A stretch of DNA of 64,000 nucleotides from Paracoccaceae bacterium (lineage in GTDB: Bacteria > Pseudomonadota > Alphaproteobacteria > Rhodobacterales > Rhodobacteraceae). Location of the stretch: positions 1 to 64,000 of the forward strand of contig PAPN01000039.1 in NCBI GenBank assembly GCA_002708925.1, given 5' to 3'. Shown here piece after piece: positions 35,103 through 44,624 of the stretch. The position numbers and the translations under genes were made by a program. The notes under the pieces are model-generated. The model had not been told where the DNA came from. It did not search any database and saw only the letters and a list, made by a program, of their open reading frames with translations. Each line of letters begins with the position of its first letter. Position 1 is the stretch's first letter.

Positions 35103-35587
35103 AAATCCGCTCTGCCCTGGCGGGGGATGCCGCCGCTATCGCTGCGCTGTGGAACCCGTTCATTCGGGATACGGCGGTCACGTTTAACAGCGCGTTAAAG
35201 ACGCCTCAGATGATTGCCGATGACATTGCCGCCAAAGAGACGGCCGGCCATCCGTTTTTCCTGGCCGAGCTGCCGGACGGGCTGGCCGGGTTTGCCACCT
35301 ATGGGCAGTTTCGCGGCGGCGTGGGCTATGCGCATTCGATGGAGCACACCGTCATTCTGAGCGCCCGCGCGCAGGGCCGCGGGGTGGGGCGGGCGCTGAT
35401 GTCCGCAATCGAGGATCACGCCCGTGCCTCTGGGGTGCATGTGATGATGGCCGGGGTCAGTGCGGAAAATCCGGACGGCGTGGCGTTCCATAAGGCGGTT
35501 GGCTATGCGCAGGTTGCCCGCATTCCGCAGGTCGGGCGCAAATTCGGGCGCTGGATGGATCTGGTGCTGCTGCAAAAACTGCTGTGA
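35099..35587 (+). CDS. GNAT N-acetyltransferase (phosphinothricin acetyltransferase-like)
   Basis: This 162-residue GNAT protein has the acetyl-CoA motif SARAQGRGVGRALMSAI and the PAT-like opening KIRSALAGDAAAIAALWNPFI and C-terminal HKAVGYAQVARIPQVGRKFG. Relatives acetylate phosphinothricin, methionine sulfoximine or similar amino compounds. The ATG at 35099 overlaps the VOC stop, so an upstream extension reading through the VOC gene in another frame is rejected. Confidence 0.85.
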   Translation: MKIRSALAGDAAAIAALWNPFIRDTAVTFNSALKTPQMIADDIAAKETAGHPFFLAELPDGLAGFATYGQFRGGVGYAHSMEHTVILSARAQGRGVGRALMSAIEDHARASGVHVMMAGVSAENPDGVAFHKAVGYAQVARIPQVGRKFGRWMDLVLLQKLL

Positions 35588-35647
35588 TCGCGCAAACTTG
35601 CACATTCGCGCGATGACATGGCGGGCCGGGCAGGCTAGGGTGCGCCC

Positions 35648-36328
35648 ATGTCGATCTGGACCCGCATATCCGACGCAATATCGGCCCTGGCAAGTGGCGA
35701 CAGCCTGGCCTCGGTGTTTGAAAAGCTGCGCACGCCGCCCGAACGCAGCGTGGCCTTTACCATTGCGGTGATCGCGCTGGCGGCCAAGATGGCCAAGGCC
35801 GACGGGCTGGTCACCCGCGACGAGGTGACGGCAATTCGCGAGGTATTCCAGATCGCCCAAGAGGACGAACCTGGCGCGGCCCGCGTGTTCAATCTGGCGC
35901 GTCAGGATGTGGCGGGCTTTGAGGATTACGCGCGCAAGATTCGCGCCATGTTCGGCGACAGCGACGGCTGTTTTTGCGACCTGATGGAGGGGCTGTTCCA
36001 CATCGCCATGGCCGACGGCACCTATCACCCGGCCGAGGATGCGTTCCTGCAACGGGTATCGGAAATCTTTGGCCTGCCCGAGGCTGATTTCCGCAGCCTG
36101 CGCAGCCGTTTCGTGCCCGATGCCGCGCCTGACCCCTATGCGATCCTGGGGGTCAGCCCGGATGCCGATCTGGCCGACATTCGCGCCGCCTGGAAACGTC
36201 TGATCCGCGAATCTCATCCCGATGCGATGATGGCGCGCGGCGTGCCCGAAGAGGCCGTCAAAATGGCCGAGCGCCGCATGGTTGACATCAACCGCGCCTG
36301 GGAGGAAATCCAGGGGGCGCATGTCTGA
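35648..36328 (+). CDS. TerB-like/J-domain co-chaperone (DjlA-type)
   Basis: This 226-residue protein has a helical TerB-like N-terminal region (about 30-150, AFTIAVIALAAKMAKADGLV and FHIAMADGTYHPAEDAF) and a C-terminal J domain (about 162-226: DPYAILGVSPDADL, HPD motif in RESHPDAMM). It should stimulate the ATPase of DnaK on a membrane or metal-linked substrate. Unlike E. coli DjlA it has no clear N-terminal membrane helix. Its stop overlaps the next start (TGATG). Confidence 0.88.
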   Translation: MSIWTRISDAISALASGDSLASVFEKLRTPPERSVAFTIAVIALAAKMAKADGLVTRDEVTAIREVFQIAQEDEPGAARVFNLARQDVAGFEDYARKIRAMFGDSDGCFCDLMEGLFHIAMADGTYHPAEDAFLQRVSEIFGLPEADFRSLRSRFVPDAAPDPYAILGVSPDADLADIRAAWKRLIRESHPDAMMARGVPEEAVKMAERRMVDINRAWEEIQGAHV

Positions 36329-37356
36329 TGCGGATCGCCACCTATAATATCGAGTGGTTCAATGCGCTGTTCGACGATCGCGGTAATCTGATGGCCGATG
36401 ACGGCTGGTCGGCGCGGCTGAATGTCACCCGCGCTCAGCAGATCGAGGCCTTGGGCGTGGTTTTCACCGCGCTGGATGCCGATGCGGTGATGGTGATCGA
36501 AGCCCCCGACCAGAACAGCCGCCGCGCCGCTGTGCCCGCGCTGGAAAATTTCGCACGGGCCTTTGATTTGCGCGCCCGCAAGGCGGTGATCGGGTTTCAC
36601 AATGACACTCAGCAGGAAATCGCGCTGCTGTATGATCCGGACGCGCTGACGGTCTGGCATGATCCGCTGGGCGATCCGACGGGGAAAAAGGGCTCGGATC
36701 ATTGCCCGCGTTTCGATGGTGTGTTCCGCATTGATCTGGACGTGGACGACACCGAAGATCTGGTGCGCTTTTCCAAACCGCCGCTGGAGCTGGGCGCGAA
36801 AACCGCCGCCGGAACCACGTTTCGGATGATCGGCGCGCATCTGAAATCCAAGGCTCCGCACGGGGCGCATGGGCGCAATGCGGTGATGCGCGCGGCGATT
36901 GCCAACCGGCGCAAACAGCTGGCGCAGGCGATCTGGCTGCGCCGCCGGATCGAGGAGCACCTGCATGTCGCAGAGCCTCTGATCGTGCTGGGCGATCTGA
37001 ACGACGGCCCCGGCCTGGACGAATACGAGGGGCTGTTCGGGCGGTCCTCGGTGGAAATCGTGTTGGGCGAGGGCGACGGGCAGAAACTATACGATCCCCA
37101 CGCGGCCATGGCGCTGCACCAACGGATCGGGGCGCGGCCGACCTCGGCCCGGTTCTATATTCCTCAGCGTAAGGGATATTTGCAGGCGCTGCTGGATTAC
37201 ATCATGGTCTCGCCCGAGATTGCCGAGCGGGGCGGTGAATGGCGCATCTGGCACCCGTTCGACGACAGCCGCTGCCATGCGGTGCCAGAGCTGCGCGAGG
37301 CGCTGAACACGGCCTCGGATCATTTTCCGGTGACGTTGGATATTGATCTGGATTAG
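36328..37356 (+). CDS. Endonuclease/exonuclease/phosphatase-family hydrolase
   Basis: This 342-residue EEP-fold protein has the metal and catalytic signatures RIATYNIEWFNALF at the N-terminus, IGAHLKSKAP mid-protein, VLGDLNDGPGLDEYEG, and DYIMVSPEI with terminal TASDHFPVTLDID. It has no signal peptide. The family covers nucleases, phosphatases and phospholipases, and the substrate is not readable from sequence. It overlaps the DjlA-type gene by one base and is probably co-transcribed. Confidence 0.85.
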   Translation: MRIATYNIEWFNALFDDRGNLMADDGWSARLNVTRAQQIEALGVVFTALDADAVMVIEAPDQNSRRAAVPALENFARAFDLRARKAVIGFHNDTQQEIALLYDPDALTVWHDPLGDPTGKKGSDHCPRFDGVFRIDLDVDDTEDLVRFSKPPLELGAKTAAGTTFRMIGAHLKSKAPHGAHGRNAVMRAAIANRRKQLAQAIWLRRRIEEHLHVAEPLIVLGDLNDGPGLDEYEGLFGRSSVEIVLGEGDGQKLYDPHAAMALHQRIGARPTSARFYIPQRKGYLQALLDYIMVSPEIAERGGEWRIWHPFDDSRCHAVPELREALNTASDHFPVTLDIDLD

Positions 37357-37421
37357 GCAAATTTACGCTTTGTTTGTCATTGGCCTCTAAAACTGCAACG
37401 AAAACCGGCTATATTGGGGGA

Positions 37422-37811
37422 ATGAAACGGATTGTTGCTTCTCTTGCTGCTGCCAGCCTGATCGTTGCGCCCGCGCTGGCCAGCGATCTTGCCACGGATG
37501 AGGACGAGGGGTTTTCCCTGATGGAGGAGGGCGCCAAGCTGTTCATGCGCGGCATCATGCAGGAGATGGAGCCCGCGATGGACGATCTGCGCGCCTTTGC
37601 CGACACGATGGAACCGGCGATGCGCCAATTCGTGCGCGAGATGGGCCCCGCGCTGGCCGAGGTGCTGAAAAAGGTGGATGATCTGACGCTGTATCACCCG
37701 CCGGAAATGCTGCCCAACGGGGACATCATCATGCGCCGCAAACAGCCCGCGCCGCCCCAGCCCCCGCAATCCATTCCGCAGCCTGGCCCCGAAGGCGAGG
37801 TTGAGCTGTGA
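37422..37811 (+). CDS. Small exported hypothetical protein
   Basis: This 129-residue precursor has a signal peptide (KRIVASLAAASLIVAPALA), a mature acidic methionine-rich amphipathic helix region (EEGAKLFMRGIMQEMEPAMD) and a proline-rich tail (PAPPQPPQSIPQP). I recall Rhodobacterales homologues misnamed as AAA+ ATPases; no Walker motif is present. The start at 37422 begins the signal peptide. It is convergent with ppx with no space between the stops. Confidence 0.65.
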   Translation: MKRIVASLAAASLIVAPALASDLATDEDEGFSLMEEGAKLFMRGIMQEMEPAMDDLRAFADTMEPAMRQFVREMGPALAEVLKKVDDLTLYHPPEMLPNGDIIMRRKQPAPPQPPQSIPQPGPEGEVEL

Positions 37812-39356
37812 TCACCCTTTGATCCGGACCTCGGTTTCGGCCTCCAGCGACATGGCCAGAGACCGGAACCGCGCGGCGGCGACCTCGCCGAACAGGGGGG
37901 CGGCGTCATTGGACAGGACCAGGGTCAGCTCTTTGAGCTTGGGTTTCCACTTCAGCTGACCCAGCGGCTGTTCGGCCTGTAGCCACATCATCGCGCCAAA
38001 CCGCATCGCCTTGCCCAGAATTTCCGCCTGTTTTTGCGATTTTTCGTCAATCAGGCCGAAAATCGGTTCGAAGGACGTGCCCGCGCGCGAATTTTTATAG
38101 CGGTGCAGCAGCGCCAGCCCCAAGAACACCCGCTCGGAATGTTTCAGCCCGCCCAGATTGGCGCGGGTGGCGTTGTCAAAGCAGACCTCGGCCCGGTAAT
38201 CGGGATGGGCGCGCCAGCTGACATCGTGCAGCAGGCAGGCGGCCTTGATCAGGCGTTTGCGCTCCAGCGGCGCGCTGCTGAACAGCGGCAGGATGAAATG
38301 ATAGAGCGATTTGCCGAAACCGGGCAGGCGGGCGTCTTTGTTTTCCGCGAAATAGCACGATTCGATCAGCGGATCGCGGTCACGCAGCTTTTGCGGCATC
38401 TGCTCGTATAGCATCCCCTCGCGGATGCCATAGCTGGAGACGGCAATGTCATGCGGGCGGAAGGTGCGCACCACCTCTTTGAGCACCTCGCAGGCATAGG
38501 GCACCAGCGCCATCCGGTTCGAGGACACGCCGCATTTCTGGCGCAGCTCGGTGGGGTCGCTTTCGTTGGTATGGCGGATCGTGGCGTCAATCGCCTTCGA
38601 GGTCATGCGGTATTCATGCAGCACATGCAGCGGATAGCCGCGCCGGTGCATGTCGATCCGCGCGATCGCCCGCCAAGAGCCGCCGACCAGGAACAGGCGG
38701 TTGCGCTGCTGCCCCATGGTTTCGGCCAATTGGGCCACGGTGTCCTTGATGAACTGCTTGCGGGCCTTTTTGCCGCCCTTCATGTTGCGCAGTTTCAGCG
38801 GACCCAGCGCCGAGGTGACGCATTTGCCGACCTGCCCGCCGCCGATTTCCGCCAGCTCCATCGAGGAGCCGCCGATGTCGCAGACCAGCCCGTAAGAGCC
38901 CGGCCAGCCCAGCAGAACGCCTTGGGCGGACAGGCGGGCCTCTTCCTGGCCGTCGATGACGTGGATTTTCAGCCCGGTTTCGCGGGCGACCTCGGTCACG
39001 AAATCGGGACCATCCGAGGCCTCGCGGACGGCGGCGGTGGCCACTGTGGTCAGCGGTTGAATGCCCAGCCCGTCGGCCAGTTTCTGGAACCGGCGCAGGG
39101 CGGACAGGGCGCGGCGGCGGCCCTCGGGGCTCAGTTGGCCGGTCTCGCCCAGGCCTTCGCCCAGGGCGCACATGATTTTCTCGTTGTAGAAATAGGCCGG
39201 GCTGCGCGCCGCCCCGTCGAACACCACCAGCCGGACCGAGTTCGACCCGACATCGACCACGCCAACACGCGACAGCGCCTTGGACGAGGGATCATTGAAC
39301 AGTGGACGACCGAATGGGCCCCAGTCTGTCGGGGTCATGCGGGGCGAGTCGTTCAT
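37812..39356 (-). CDS. ppx: Ppx/GppA family phosphatase (exopolyphosphatase)
   Basis: The protein has 514 residues from the ATG at 39356, which follows AGGAAGG. Its ASKHA fold shows the phosphate loops GVVDVGSNSVRLVVFDG and LVCDIGGSSMELAEIGGG, then an HD-like helical domain (LLHDVSWRAHPDYRAEVCF). It releases phosphate from polyphosphate ends or hydrolyses pppGpp. It lies 52 bases downstream of ppk1 on the same strand, so exopolyphosphatase is the likelier role. Confidence 0.9.
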   Translation of the reverse strand: MNDSPRMTPTDWGPFGRPLFNDPSSKALSRVGVVDVGSNSVRLVVFDGAARSPAYFYNEKIMCALGEGLGETGQLSPEGRRRALSALRRFQKLADGLGIQPLTTVATAAVREASDGPDFVTEVARETGLKIHVIDGQEEARLSAQGVLLGWPGSYGLVCDIGGSSMELAEIGGGQVGKCVTSALGPLKLRNMKGGKKARKQFIKDTVAQLAETMGQQRNRLFLVGGSWRAIARIDMHRRGYPLHVLHEYRMTSKAIDATIRHTNESDPTELRQKCGVSSNRMALVPYACEVLKEVVRTFRPHDIAVSSYGIREGMLYEQMPQKLRDRDPLIESCYFAENKDARLPGFGKSLYHFILPLFSSAPLERKRLIKAACLLHDVSWRAHPDYRAEVCFDNATRANLGGLKHSERVFLGLALLHRYKNSRAGTSFEPIFGLIDEKSQKQAEILGKAMRFGAMMWLQAEQPLGQLKWKPKLKELTLVLSNDAAPLFGEVAAARFRSLAMSLEAETEVRIKG

Positions 39357-39408
39357 GTAAACCTTCCTGTACTTCCAGCCCAAGGATGCGTCAGGCGCAG
39401 CAGTTAGG

Positions 39409-41583
39409 TCAATCGTCGGTGTGGGTCAACTTGGGAACGTCCTTGGCCCCGGCGGATCCGCGCCCGGACAGCGAGGGATACTCCATGAAAAAACGGTGGC
39501 AGTTGAAGGCAAATTCGCCCTCGTCCCAGGTGGCGCGGTCGAAATGGCCATCGGGGCGCATCACCCAGCTTTGCGCCACATCGGCCATGTTGGCCGCCAT
39601 GATCTGGCTGACGATCTGCGCTTTGACCGTGGGGTTCAGGATTTCCACCAGGGTTTCGATGCGCCGGTTCAGGTTCCGCCCCATCCAGTCGGCCGAGCTG
39701 ATATAGACGCGCGCCTTTTTGCTGGGCAGGCCGTGGCCATTGCCGAAACAGACGATGCGCGAATGTTCCAGATAGCGCCCCACGATGGATTTCACGCGGA
39801 TATTTTCCGACAGGCCCTTGATGCCGGGGCGCAGCCCGCAGATGCCACGGATGACCAGGCTGACCTTTACCCCCGCCTGGCTGGCCTTATACAGCCCGTC
39901 GATGATTTCCGGGTCTATGAGCGAATTCATCTTGGCCCAGATTTCCGCAGGACGGCCGGCGCGGGCGTGCTCGGCCTCTTGTTCGAACCCCTCCAGCAGG
40001 CGTTTTTTCATCCCGCTGGGCGAGAGCGAGAGGTTCTCCAGCCCTTCGGGTTCGATGTAGCCGGACAGGTAGTTGAACACCTTGGTGGCATCGCGCCCCA
40101 GCGCCGCATCGCAGGTGAAGAAGCTCAGGTCCGTGTAGATTTTCGCCGTGATCGGGTGGTAATTGCCGGTGCCGTAATGGGTGTAGGTGACCAGCCTGTC
40201 GCCTTCGCGGCGCACCACGGTCGAGATCTTGGCGTGGGTTTTCCAATCGACGAACCCATAGACCACATGCGCGCCTGACCGCTCCAGCCGCCGCGACTGG
40301 CGGATATTGGCGGCCTCGTCGAAACGGGCCTTCAGCTCGACCAGGGCGGTGACGGATTTGCCATCCTCGGCGGCCTCGCACAGGGCCTCGACGATGGGGG
40401 ATTTCTGCGAGGTCCGGTACAGCGTCTGCTTGATCGCCACCACATCGGGATCGCGCGCGGCCTGTTGCAGGAAACGCACCACCATATCGAAGGTTTCATA
40501 GGGGTGGTGCAGCAGCATGTCCTTTTGCTTGATCGCTTCGAACATGTCGCCGTCGTGGTCCTGCACCCGTTCGGGCACGCGCGGCGTGAAATTGGGCCAC
40601 AGCAGATCGGGGCGGGCGTCCAGCACCAGTTCCTTCACATCCGCGATGCCGATCATCCCGTCGATTTCCACGATTTCCGAGGGCGTGACGTGCAATTCGC
40701 GCATGATCACCGATTTCAGCGCCTCAGGCGCCCCGGCCGAGATTTTCATCCGCACTACCTCGCCGCGGCGGCGCCGTTTCAGGGCGACCTCGAATTCGCG
40801 CACCAGGTCTTCGGCCTCTTCCTCGACCTCCAGATCGCTGTCGCGCAGCACGCGGAAGGTGCAGTTGCCGACCATGTTATAGCCGGGGAACATCTTGTCG
40901 ATGAACAGCAGCAGCAGCTCTTCGAGCGGAACAAAACGGTGGCTGCCGTTTTGTTCGGGCAGGGCGACAAAGCGGTCGATCTGTTGCGGGATCGGCAGCA
41001 GAGCCATCAGCATTCGCTTGTCCCGGCGCCGTTCCAGTTGCAGGGCCAGGCTGAAGCCGGTGTTCGGAATGAACGGAAAAGGATGCGCAGGATCCACCGC
41101 CAGCGGCGAGAGCACGGGAAAAACCCTGTTCAGGAAAATATCCAGAAGATAGGGTTTTTCATCCGCGGGCACATCGGCGCGGGTCAGGATTTCGATGTTT
41201 TCGGCGGCCATTTCCCGGCGCAGCTCGGTGAATGTCTTCTGCTGGGCGGCCATCAGGCGGCGCGCGTCCTCGTTGATCAGAACCAGCTGCTCGGCCGGGG
41301 TCAGCCCGTCCTGGGCGGGGCTGGTGTTGCCGGCGCGGGCCAGCTCGCGCAGGCCGGCGACGCGGACGGTATAAAACTCATCCAGGTTGGTGGCCGAGAT
41401 CGACACGAAACGCACCCGTTCCAGCAGCGGTACGCGCTTGTTTTCCGCCTCTTCCAGAACCCGCCAGTTGAAGCCCAGCCAGCTGAGCTCGCGGTTATAG
41501 AAACGGCCCGGCCCGGTGGGGTCCAGGTTGGGAATTTCGATCGGGTCGGCGAAAGGGGCCTTAAGGAAATCTGCTTGGGTCAT
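39409..41583 (-). CDS. ppk1: Polyphosphate kinase 1
   Basis: This 724-residue PPK1 has the N domain (FYNRELSWLGFNWRVLEEA), the head domain and two phospholipase-D-like catalytic domains. The autophosphorylated histidine region is visible in DWKTHAKI and THYGTGNYHPITAKIYTD, with LVIRGICGLRPG and the second histidine motif further on. It makes polyphosphate from ATP at the membrane. Followed by ppx, it forms a polyphosphate make/break operon. Length is standard. Confidence 0.96.
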   Translation of the reverse strand: MTQADFLKAPFADPIEIPNLDPTGPGRFYNRELSWLGFNWRVLEEAENKRVPLLERVRFVSISATNLDEFYTVRVAGLRELARAGNTSPAQDGLTPAEQLVLINEDARRLMAAQQKTFTELRREMAAENIEILTRADVPADEKPYLLDIFLNRVFPVLSPLAVDPAHPFPFIPNTGFSLALQLERRRDKRMLMALLPIPQQIDRFVALPEQNGSHRFVPLEELLLLFIDKMFPGYNMVGNCTFRVLRDSDLEVEEEAEDLVREFEVALKRRRRGEVVRMKISAGAPEALKSVIMRELHVTPSEIVEIDGMIGIADVKELVLDARPDLLWPNFTPRVPERVQDHDGDMFEAIKQKDMLLHHPYETFDMVVRFLQQAARDPDVVAIKQTLYRTSQKSPIVEALCEAAEDGKSVTALVELKARFDEAANIRQSRRLERSGAHVVYGFVDWKTHAKISTVVRREGDRLVTYTHYGTGNYHPITAKIYTDLSFFTCDAALGRDATKVFNYLSGYIEPEGLENLSLSPSGMKKRLLEGFEQEAEHARAGRPAEIWAKMNSLIDPEIIDGLYKASQAGVKVSLVIRGICGLRPGIKGLSENIRVKSIVGRYLEHSRIVCFGNGHGLPSKKARVYISSADWMGRNLNRRIETLVEILNPTVKAQIVSQIMAANMADVAQSWVMRPDGHFDRATWDEGEFAFNCHRFFMEYPSLSGRGSAGAKDVPKLTHTDD

Positions 41584-41688
41584 GCGCGGCTTATGCTGTT
41601 TTCGTGTGACGCGGGAATGACAGCAAATCTGCGCCCCTGGCGGCGGAATGTCCAGAGTTCGCCCCGCGATTGTGCCCGGCGCCGCAGG

Positions 41689-42360
41689 TTAGAGCGCGCT
41701 CTTCATCACTTCGATGGCCAGGCCGCGATTGACGGGGCGTTTTTGCTCCAGCGCGGCGCGGTCAATGCGGGCCACCAGATCGCCCGCCGCATCGAAACTG
41801 CGATCCATATGCGAGACCATATAGGCAATGGTTTCGGGCGAGGGCATCAGCTGACGATCGGCAAACATCTTGGCCACCACGGCCGTCAGCAGCTGATCGT
41901 CGGGCTGTTCCAGCGTCACCGATTGCGTGCCCTGCATCCGCGACAGCAGATCGGGCAGGCTCAGCCCCCAGGTCAGCACGGGTTTGTCGGCGGTCACCAG
42001 CAGGTGGCGCCCCTCGGCCAGAACCAGATTGTGCAGGTGGAACAGAGCCTCTTCGGCGGGGCGGTTGCCGGCGATGGCGGGCACGTCCTCGATTGCGATG
42101 GGGCTTTGCGCCAGGGCGGGAATATCGGCACCGGGCAGATCACAGGCGGGAACGATCCGCGCGCCGCTGGCGGCGGCCCAGACATGCGCCAGATGAGTTT
42201 TGCCCGCGCCGCCGGGCCCGATCAGCGCCAGCTTGCGCCCGGCCCATTGATCCCAGTTTTCAATCATCACCACGGCCATCGCATTGGCGGGCGAGACAAA
42301 AAACGCCTCGCGCCCCAGCGCCGGACGCACGGGCAGATCAAAGCTCAGCTGTGTGCTCAT
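41689..42360 (-). CDS. hdaA: DnaA-related regulator HdaA
   Basis: This 223-residue AAA+ protein resembles DnaA domain III without its DNA-binding domain. It has a Walker A loop IGPGGAGKTHLAH, a Walker B-like IEDVPAIAG, and a possible N-terminal clamp-binding motif QLSFDLP. HdaA/Hda with the beta clamp triggers hydrolysis of DnaA-bound ATP to prevent re-initiation. Its ATG overlaps the permease stop by four bases, an AI-2E permease-hdaA-ppk order I recall from other alphaproteobacteria. Confidence 0.88.
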   Translation of the reverse strand: MSTQLSFDLPVRPALGREAFFVSPANAMAVVMIENWDQWAGRKLALIGPGGAGKTHLAHVWAAASGARIVPACDLPGADIPALAQSPIAIEDVPAIAGNRPAEEALFHLHNLVLAEGRHLLVTADKPVLTWGLSLPDLLSRMQGTQSVTLEQPDDQLLTAVVAKMFADRQLMPSPETIAYMVSHMDRSFDAAGDLVARIDRAALEQKRPVNRGLAIEVMKSAL

Positions 42361-43439
42361 TCGTCCTGCGCCTTATCCGAGGCCTTCTCTGACAGGCCTT
42401 TGTACAGGCGGCTGTCCTTGTAGTTTGCGATCAGGAACCGGGCGATCACCCCCAGCGCGGCGGCCACCGGCACGGCAACCAGCATCCCGACAAAGCCAAA
42501 CAGCGTGCCGAAGACCGACAGGGCAAAGATCAGCCAGACCGGGTGCAACCCGACCGAGCTGCCCACCAGCTTGGGGGTCAGCACGTTGCCCTCGATCACC
42601 TGGCCCAGCACGAAAACCCCGCCCACCAGCCCCAAAGACAGCCAATCCCCCCAGAACTGAAACAGCCCCAGCCCGATGGCCAGCGCGCCGCCCACGAAAG
42701 CCCCCACATAGGGGATAAATGTCAGCGCGCCCGCAACAAAGCCGACAACCAGCCCGAATTGCAGCCCCACCAGCATCAGCGCCACGGCATAATAAGTGCC
42801 CAGCACCAGACAGACCGTCCCCATGCCGCGAATGAAACTGGCCAGGGTCTGGTCAATCTCGGATGCCAGCTGGCGCACCACCGGCGCATGATCGCGCGGC
42901 AGCATGTCGTCGATCTTGGCGACCATATTGTCCCAGTCATACAGCAGGTAGAATGCCACCACCGGCACGATCACCAGCAGCATCACCACGTTGATGATCG
43001 ACATGGCCGAGCTGAAGATCGCTTGCAGCAACTCTCCGCCCTTGTCCTGAATGGTCTCGCCCACGGTTTTCAGCGACTGGTGCAGGGTCGAGCTGCTGTC
43101 CAGAAGGTCGGGGAACCGCGTGGTCAGGAAATTGCGCAGATCGTCAAAGACCTTGGGGATGACATTGAACAGGGCCAGGGCCTGCTCGATCAGGCTGGGC
43201 ACGACCAGCAGCATCAGCGCGACAAACACGATCGAGCCGATAATGGTGATCGTCGCGGTGGCCGCGGCACGGGAAAACCCCATCCTTTCCAGACGGTCGG
43301 CGACCGGATCCAGAAAATAGGCCACGGCACCGCCCAGCACGAAGGGCAGGATCACATCGCCCAGATACCACAACACCACCAGGAAAACCGCAGTGGCGGC
43401 ACCCCAGTATTTTACCTGATCGCGGACCGGAAGGGCCAT
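42357..43439 (-). CDS. AI-2E-family (PerM-like) membrane protein
   Basis: The protein has 360 residues from the ATG at 43439 behind CAGGAGA; a 16-residue upstream extension lacks hydrophobic character. It has seven to eight membrane helices in the AI-2 exporter/PerM pattern, with LPFVLGGAVAYFLDPVADRL near the N-terminus and the loop LTFIPYVGAFVGGALAIGLG later. Family members are linked to autoinducer-2 export or Na+/H+ transport; the actual substrate here is unknown. It leads the leftward hdaA-ppk1-ppx run. Confidence 0.87.
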   Translation of the reverse strand: MALPVRDQVKYWGAATAVFLVVLWYLGDVILPFVLGGAVAYFLDPVADRLERMGFSRAAATATITIIGSIVFVALMLLVVPSLIEQALALFNVIPKVFDDLRNFLTTRFPDLLDSSSTLHQSLKTVGETIQDKGGELLQAIFSSAMSIINVVMLLVIVPVVAFYLLYDWDNMVAKIDDMLPRDHAPVVRQLASEIDQTLASFIRGMGTVCLVLGTYYAVALMLVGLQFGLVVGFVAGALTFIPYVGAFVGGALAIGLGLFQFWGDWLSLGLVGGVFVLGQVIEGNVLTPKLVGSSVGLHPVWLIFALSVFGTLFGFVGMLVAVPVAAALGVIARFLIANYKDSRLYKGLSEKASDKAQDE

Positions 43440-43584
43440 GTTGTCTCCTGTTTGCTTTGCGCCATTATGTCGGGGCTTGCGCGCCATTGTGCAACCCGTT
43501 TCCGCCCCGATTGCCGCCTGATCTTATCGACAAAACGGCCGGGCGGGCGTAGGAATGTGCTCTAACGTGTTTCACGAGTACTTT

Positions 43585-44382
43585 ATGATCAAAACATTTC
43601 AAAGCCTTACGGATGCCGAATCTCTTTCGGTTATCAATCGGATTGCCGCCGCCAAAACGGTGGAATGCGCCTGGAACCGGACCGTGCAGGCGCTTGGAAA
43701 GTTCGGTTTCGAACGGGTGAACTATGGCTATACGCGCTACCGGGTGGGGCGCTCGATCGGGCCGGCGGACGATGCGTTTTTCCTGTCCACGCACTCGCCC
43801 CGGAAGGTGAAGGAATTCCACGACAGCGGGCTTTATCTGAAATCCGCCGATTTCCGCTGGGTGCGGGAAAATGTGGGGGCCTGCCCCTGGGACTGGACGC
43901 GCAAAGAGCGCGCCGCCGGACGGCTGAGCCCCGAGGAATGCGCCGCGATGGATGCTCTGGGCGCGGCGCGGCGGCGGGCGGGGTATTCGATCAGCTTTCC
44001 GGACGGGGCGCCGCGTTCAAAGGGCGCGATGGGGATGGGCTGTGCCGATGGCATCACCCAGGCGCAGGCCGACGCCCATTGGGCCGAACATGGGCAGAAA
44101 ATCATGGCAATCGCGACGATGGGACATTTCAAGCTGTCGCAGCTGCCCCTGCCTGTGCCCGGCCTGCACCTGACCGAGCGCCAGCGCGAAATCCTGTGCT
44201 GGATCGCGGATGGCAAAACCTTGCAGGACATCACCGTGCTGACTGGGCTGGCGCTGTCCACGGTGGAAAAATACCTGCGCCGCGCCCGCGACGAACTGGG
44301 CGTGGAAACCACGGCTCAGGCCGTGGTGAAGGCGGCGTTTCTGAACCAGTTGTTCACCAGCAGCTGGCAAAACTTACAGTGA
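43585..44382 (+). CDS. LuxR-family transcriptional regulator without nearby luxI
   Basis: The protein has 265 residues from the ATG at 43585; an ATG at 43555 would add ten residues and cannot be excluded. It has an N-terminal autoinducer-domain-like region (about 15-160) and a C-terminal LuxR helix-turn-helix (about 195-255, LTERQREILCWIADGKTLQD). In the ligand domain the usual Asp-Pro pair before the conserved Trp reads SADFRWV, so acyl-homoserine lactone binding is doubtful. No synthase lies nearby, making this a solo regulator. Confidence 0.82.
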   Translation: MIKTFQSLTDAESLSVINRIAAAKTVECAWNRTVQALGKFGFERVNYGYTRYRVGRSIGPADDAFFLSTHSPRKVKEFHDSGLYLKSADFRWVRENVGACPWDWTRKERAAGRLSPEECAAMDALGAARRRAGYSISFPDGAPRSKGAMGMGCADGITQAQADAHWAEHGQKIMAIATMGHFKLSQLPLPVPGLHLTERQREILCWIADGKTLQDITVLTGLALSTVEKYLRRARDELGVETTAQAVVKAAFLNQLFTSSWQNLQ

Positions 44383-44515
44383 GGATTCCCGCACTGGCCG
44401 CGCGCCGGAATTGCGCAGATACCGGATTTGTTCCGTGAGTGCCCCGTGTCGCGTCGGCAGTGCGCAGCGGGAGGAACCGCAGCCTACCCCATATAGGCCG
44501 CAAATCCCAACGGGT

Positions 44516-44541
44516 CGGGCAGGGCATATTGGCTCTGCCCG
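44516..44541. other. Hairpin in the gap before proS
   Basis: CGGGCAG and CTGCCCG pair around a 12-base loop within the 242-base gap between the LuxR gene and proS, which otherwise shows no gene. No T tract follows. Its role is unknown. Confidence 0.35.
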
Positions 44542-44624
44542 TCCTCTGTTCAGCATGGCTTGTCTGCGGGGCCATCCTCTTCTAAACCCCATAGGAACCG
44601 CCAATTTCCCAAAGGGGCCACTTC

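Noticed and set aside
44383-44624. A tRNA or T-box leader before proS
   Set aside because: No cloverleaf could be drawn and T-box elements are not expected in alphaproteobacteria; only a simple hairpin is seen.
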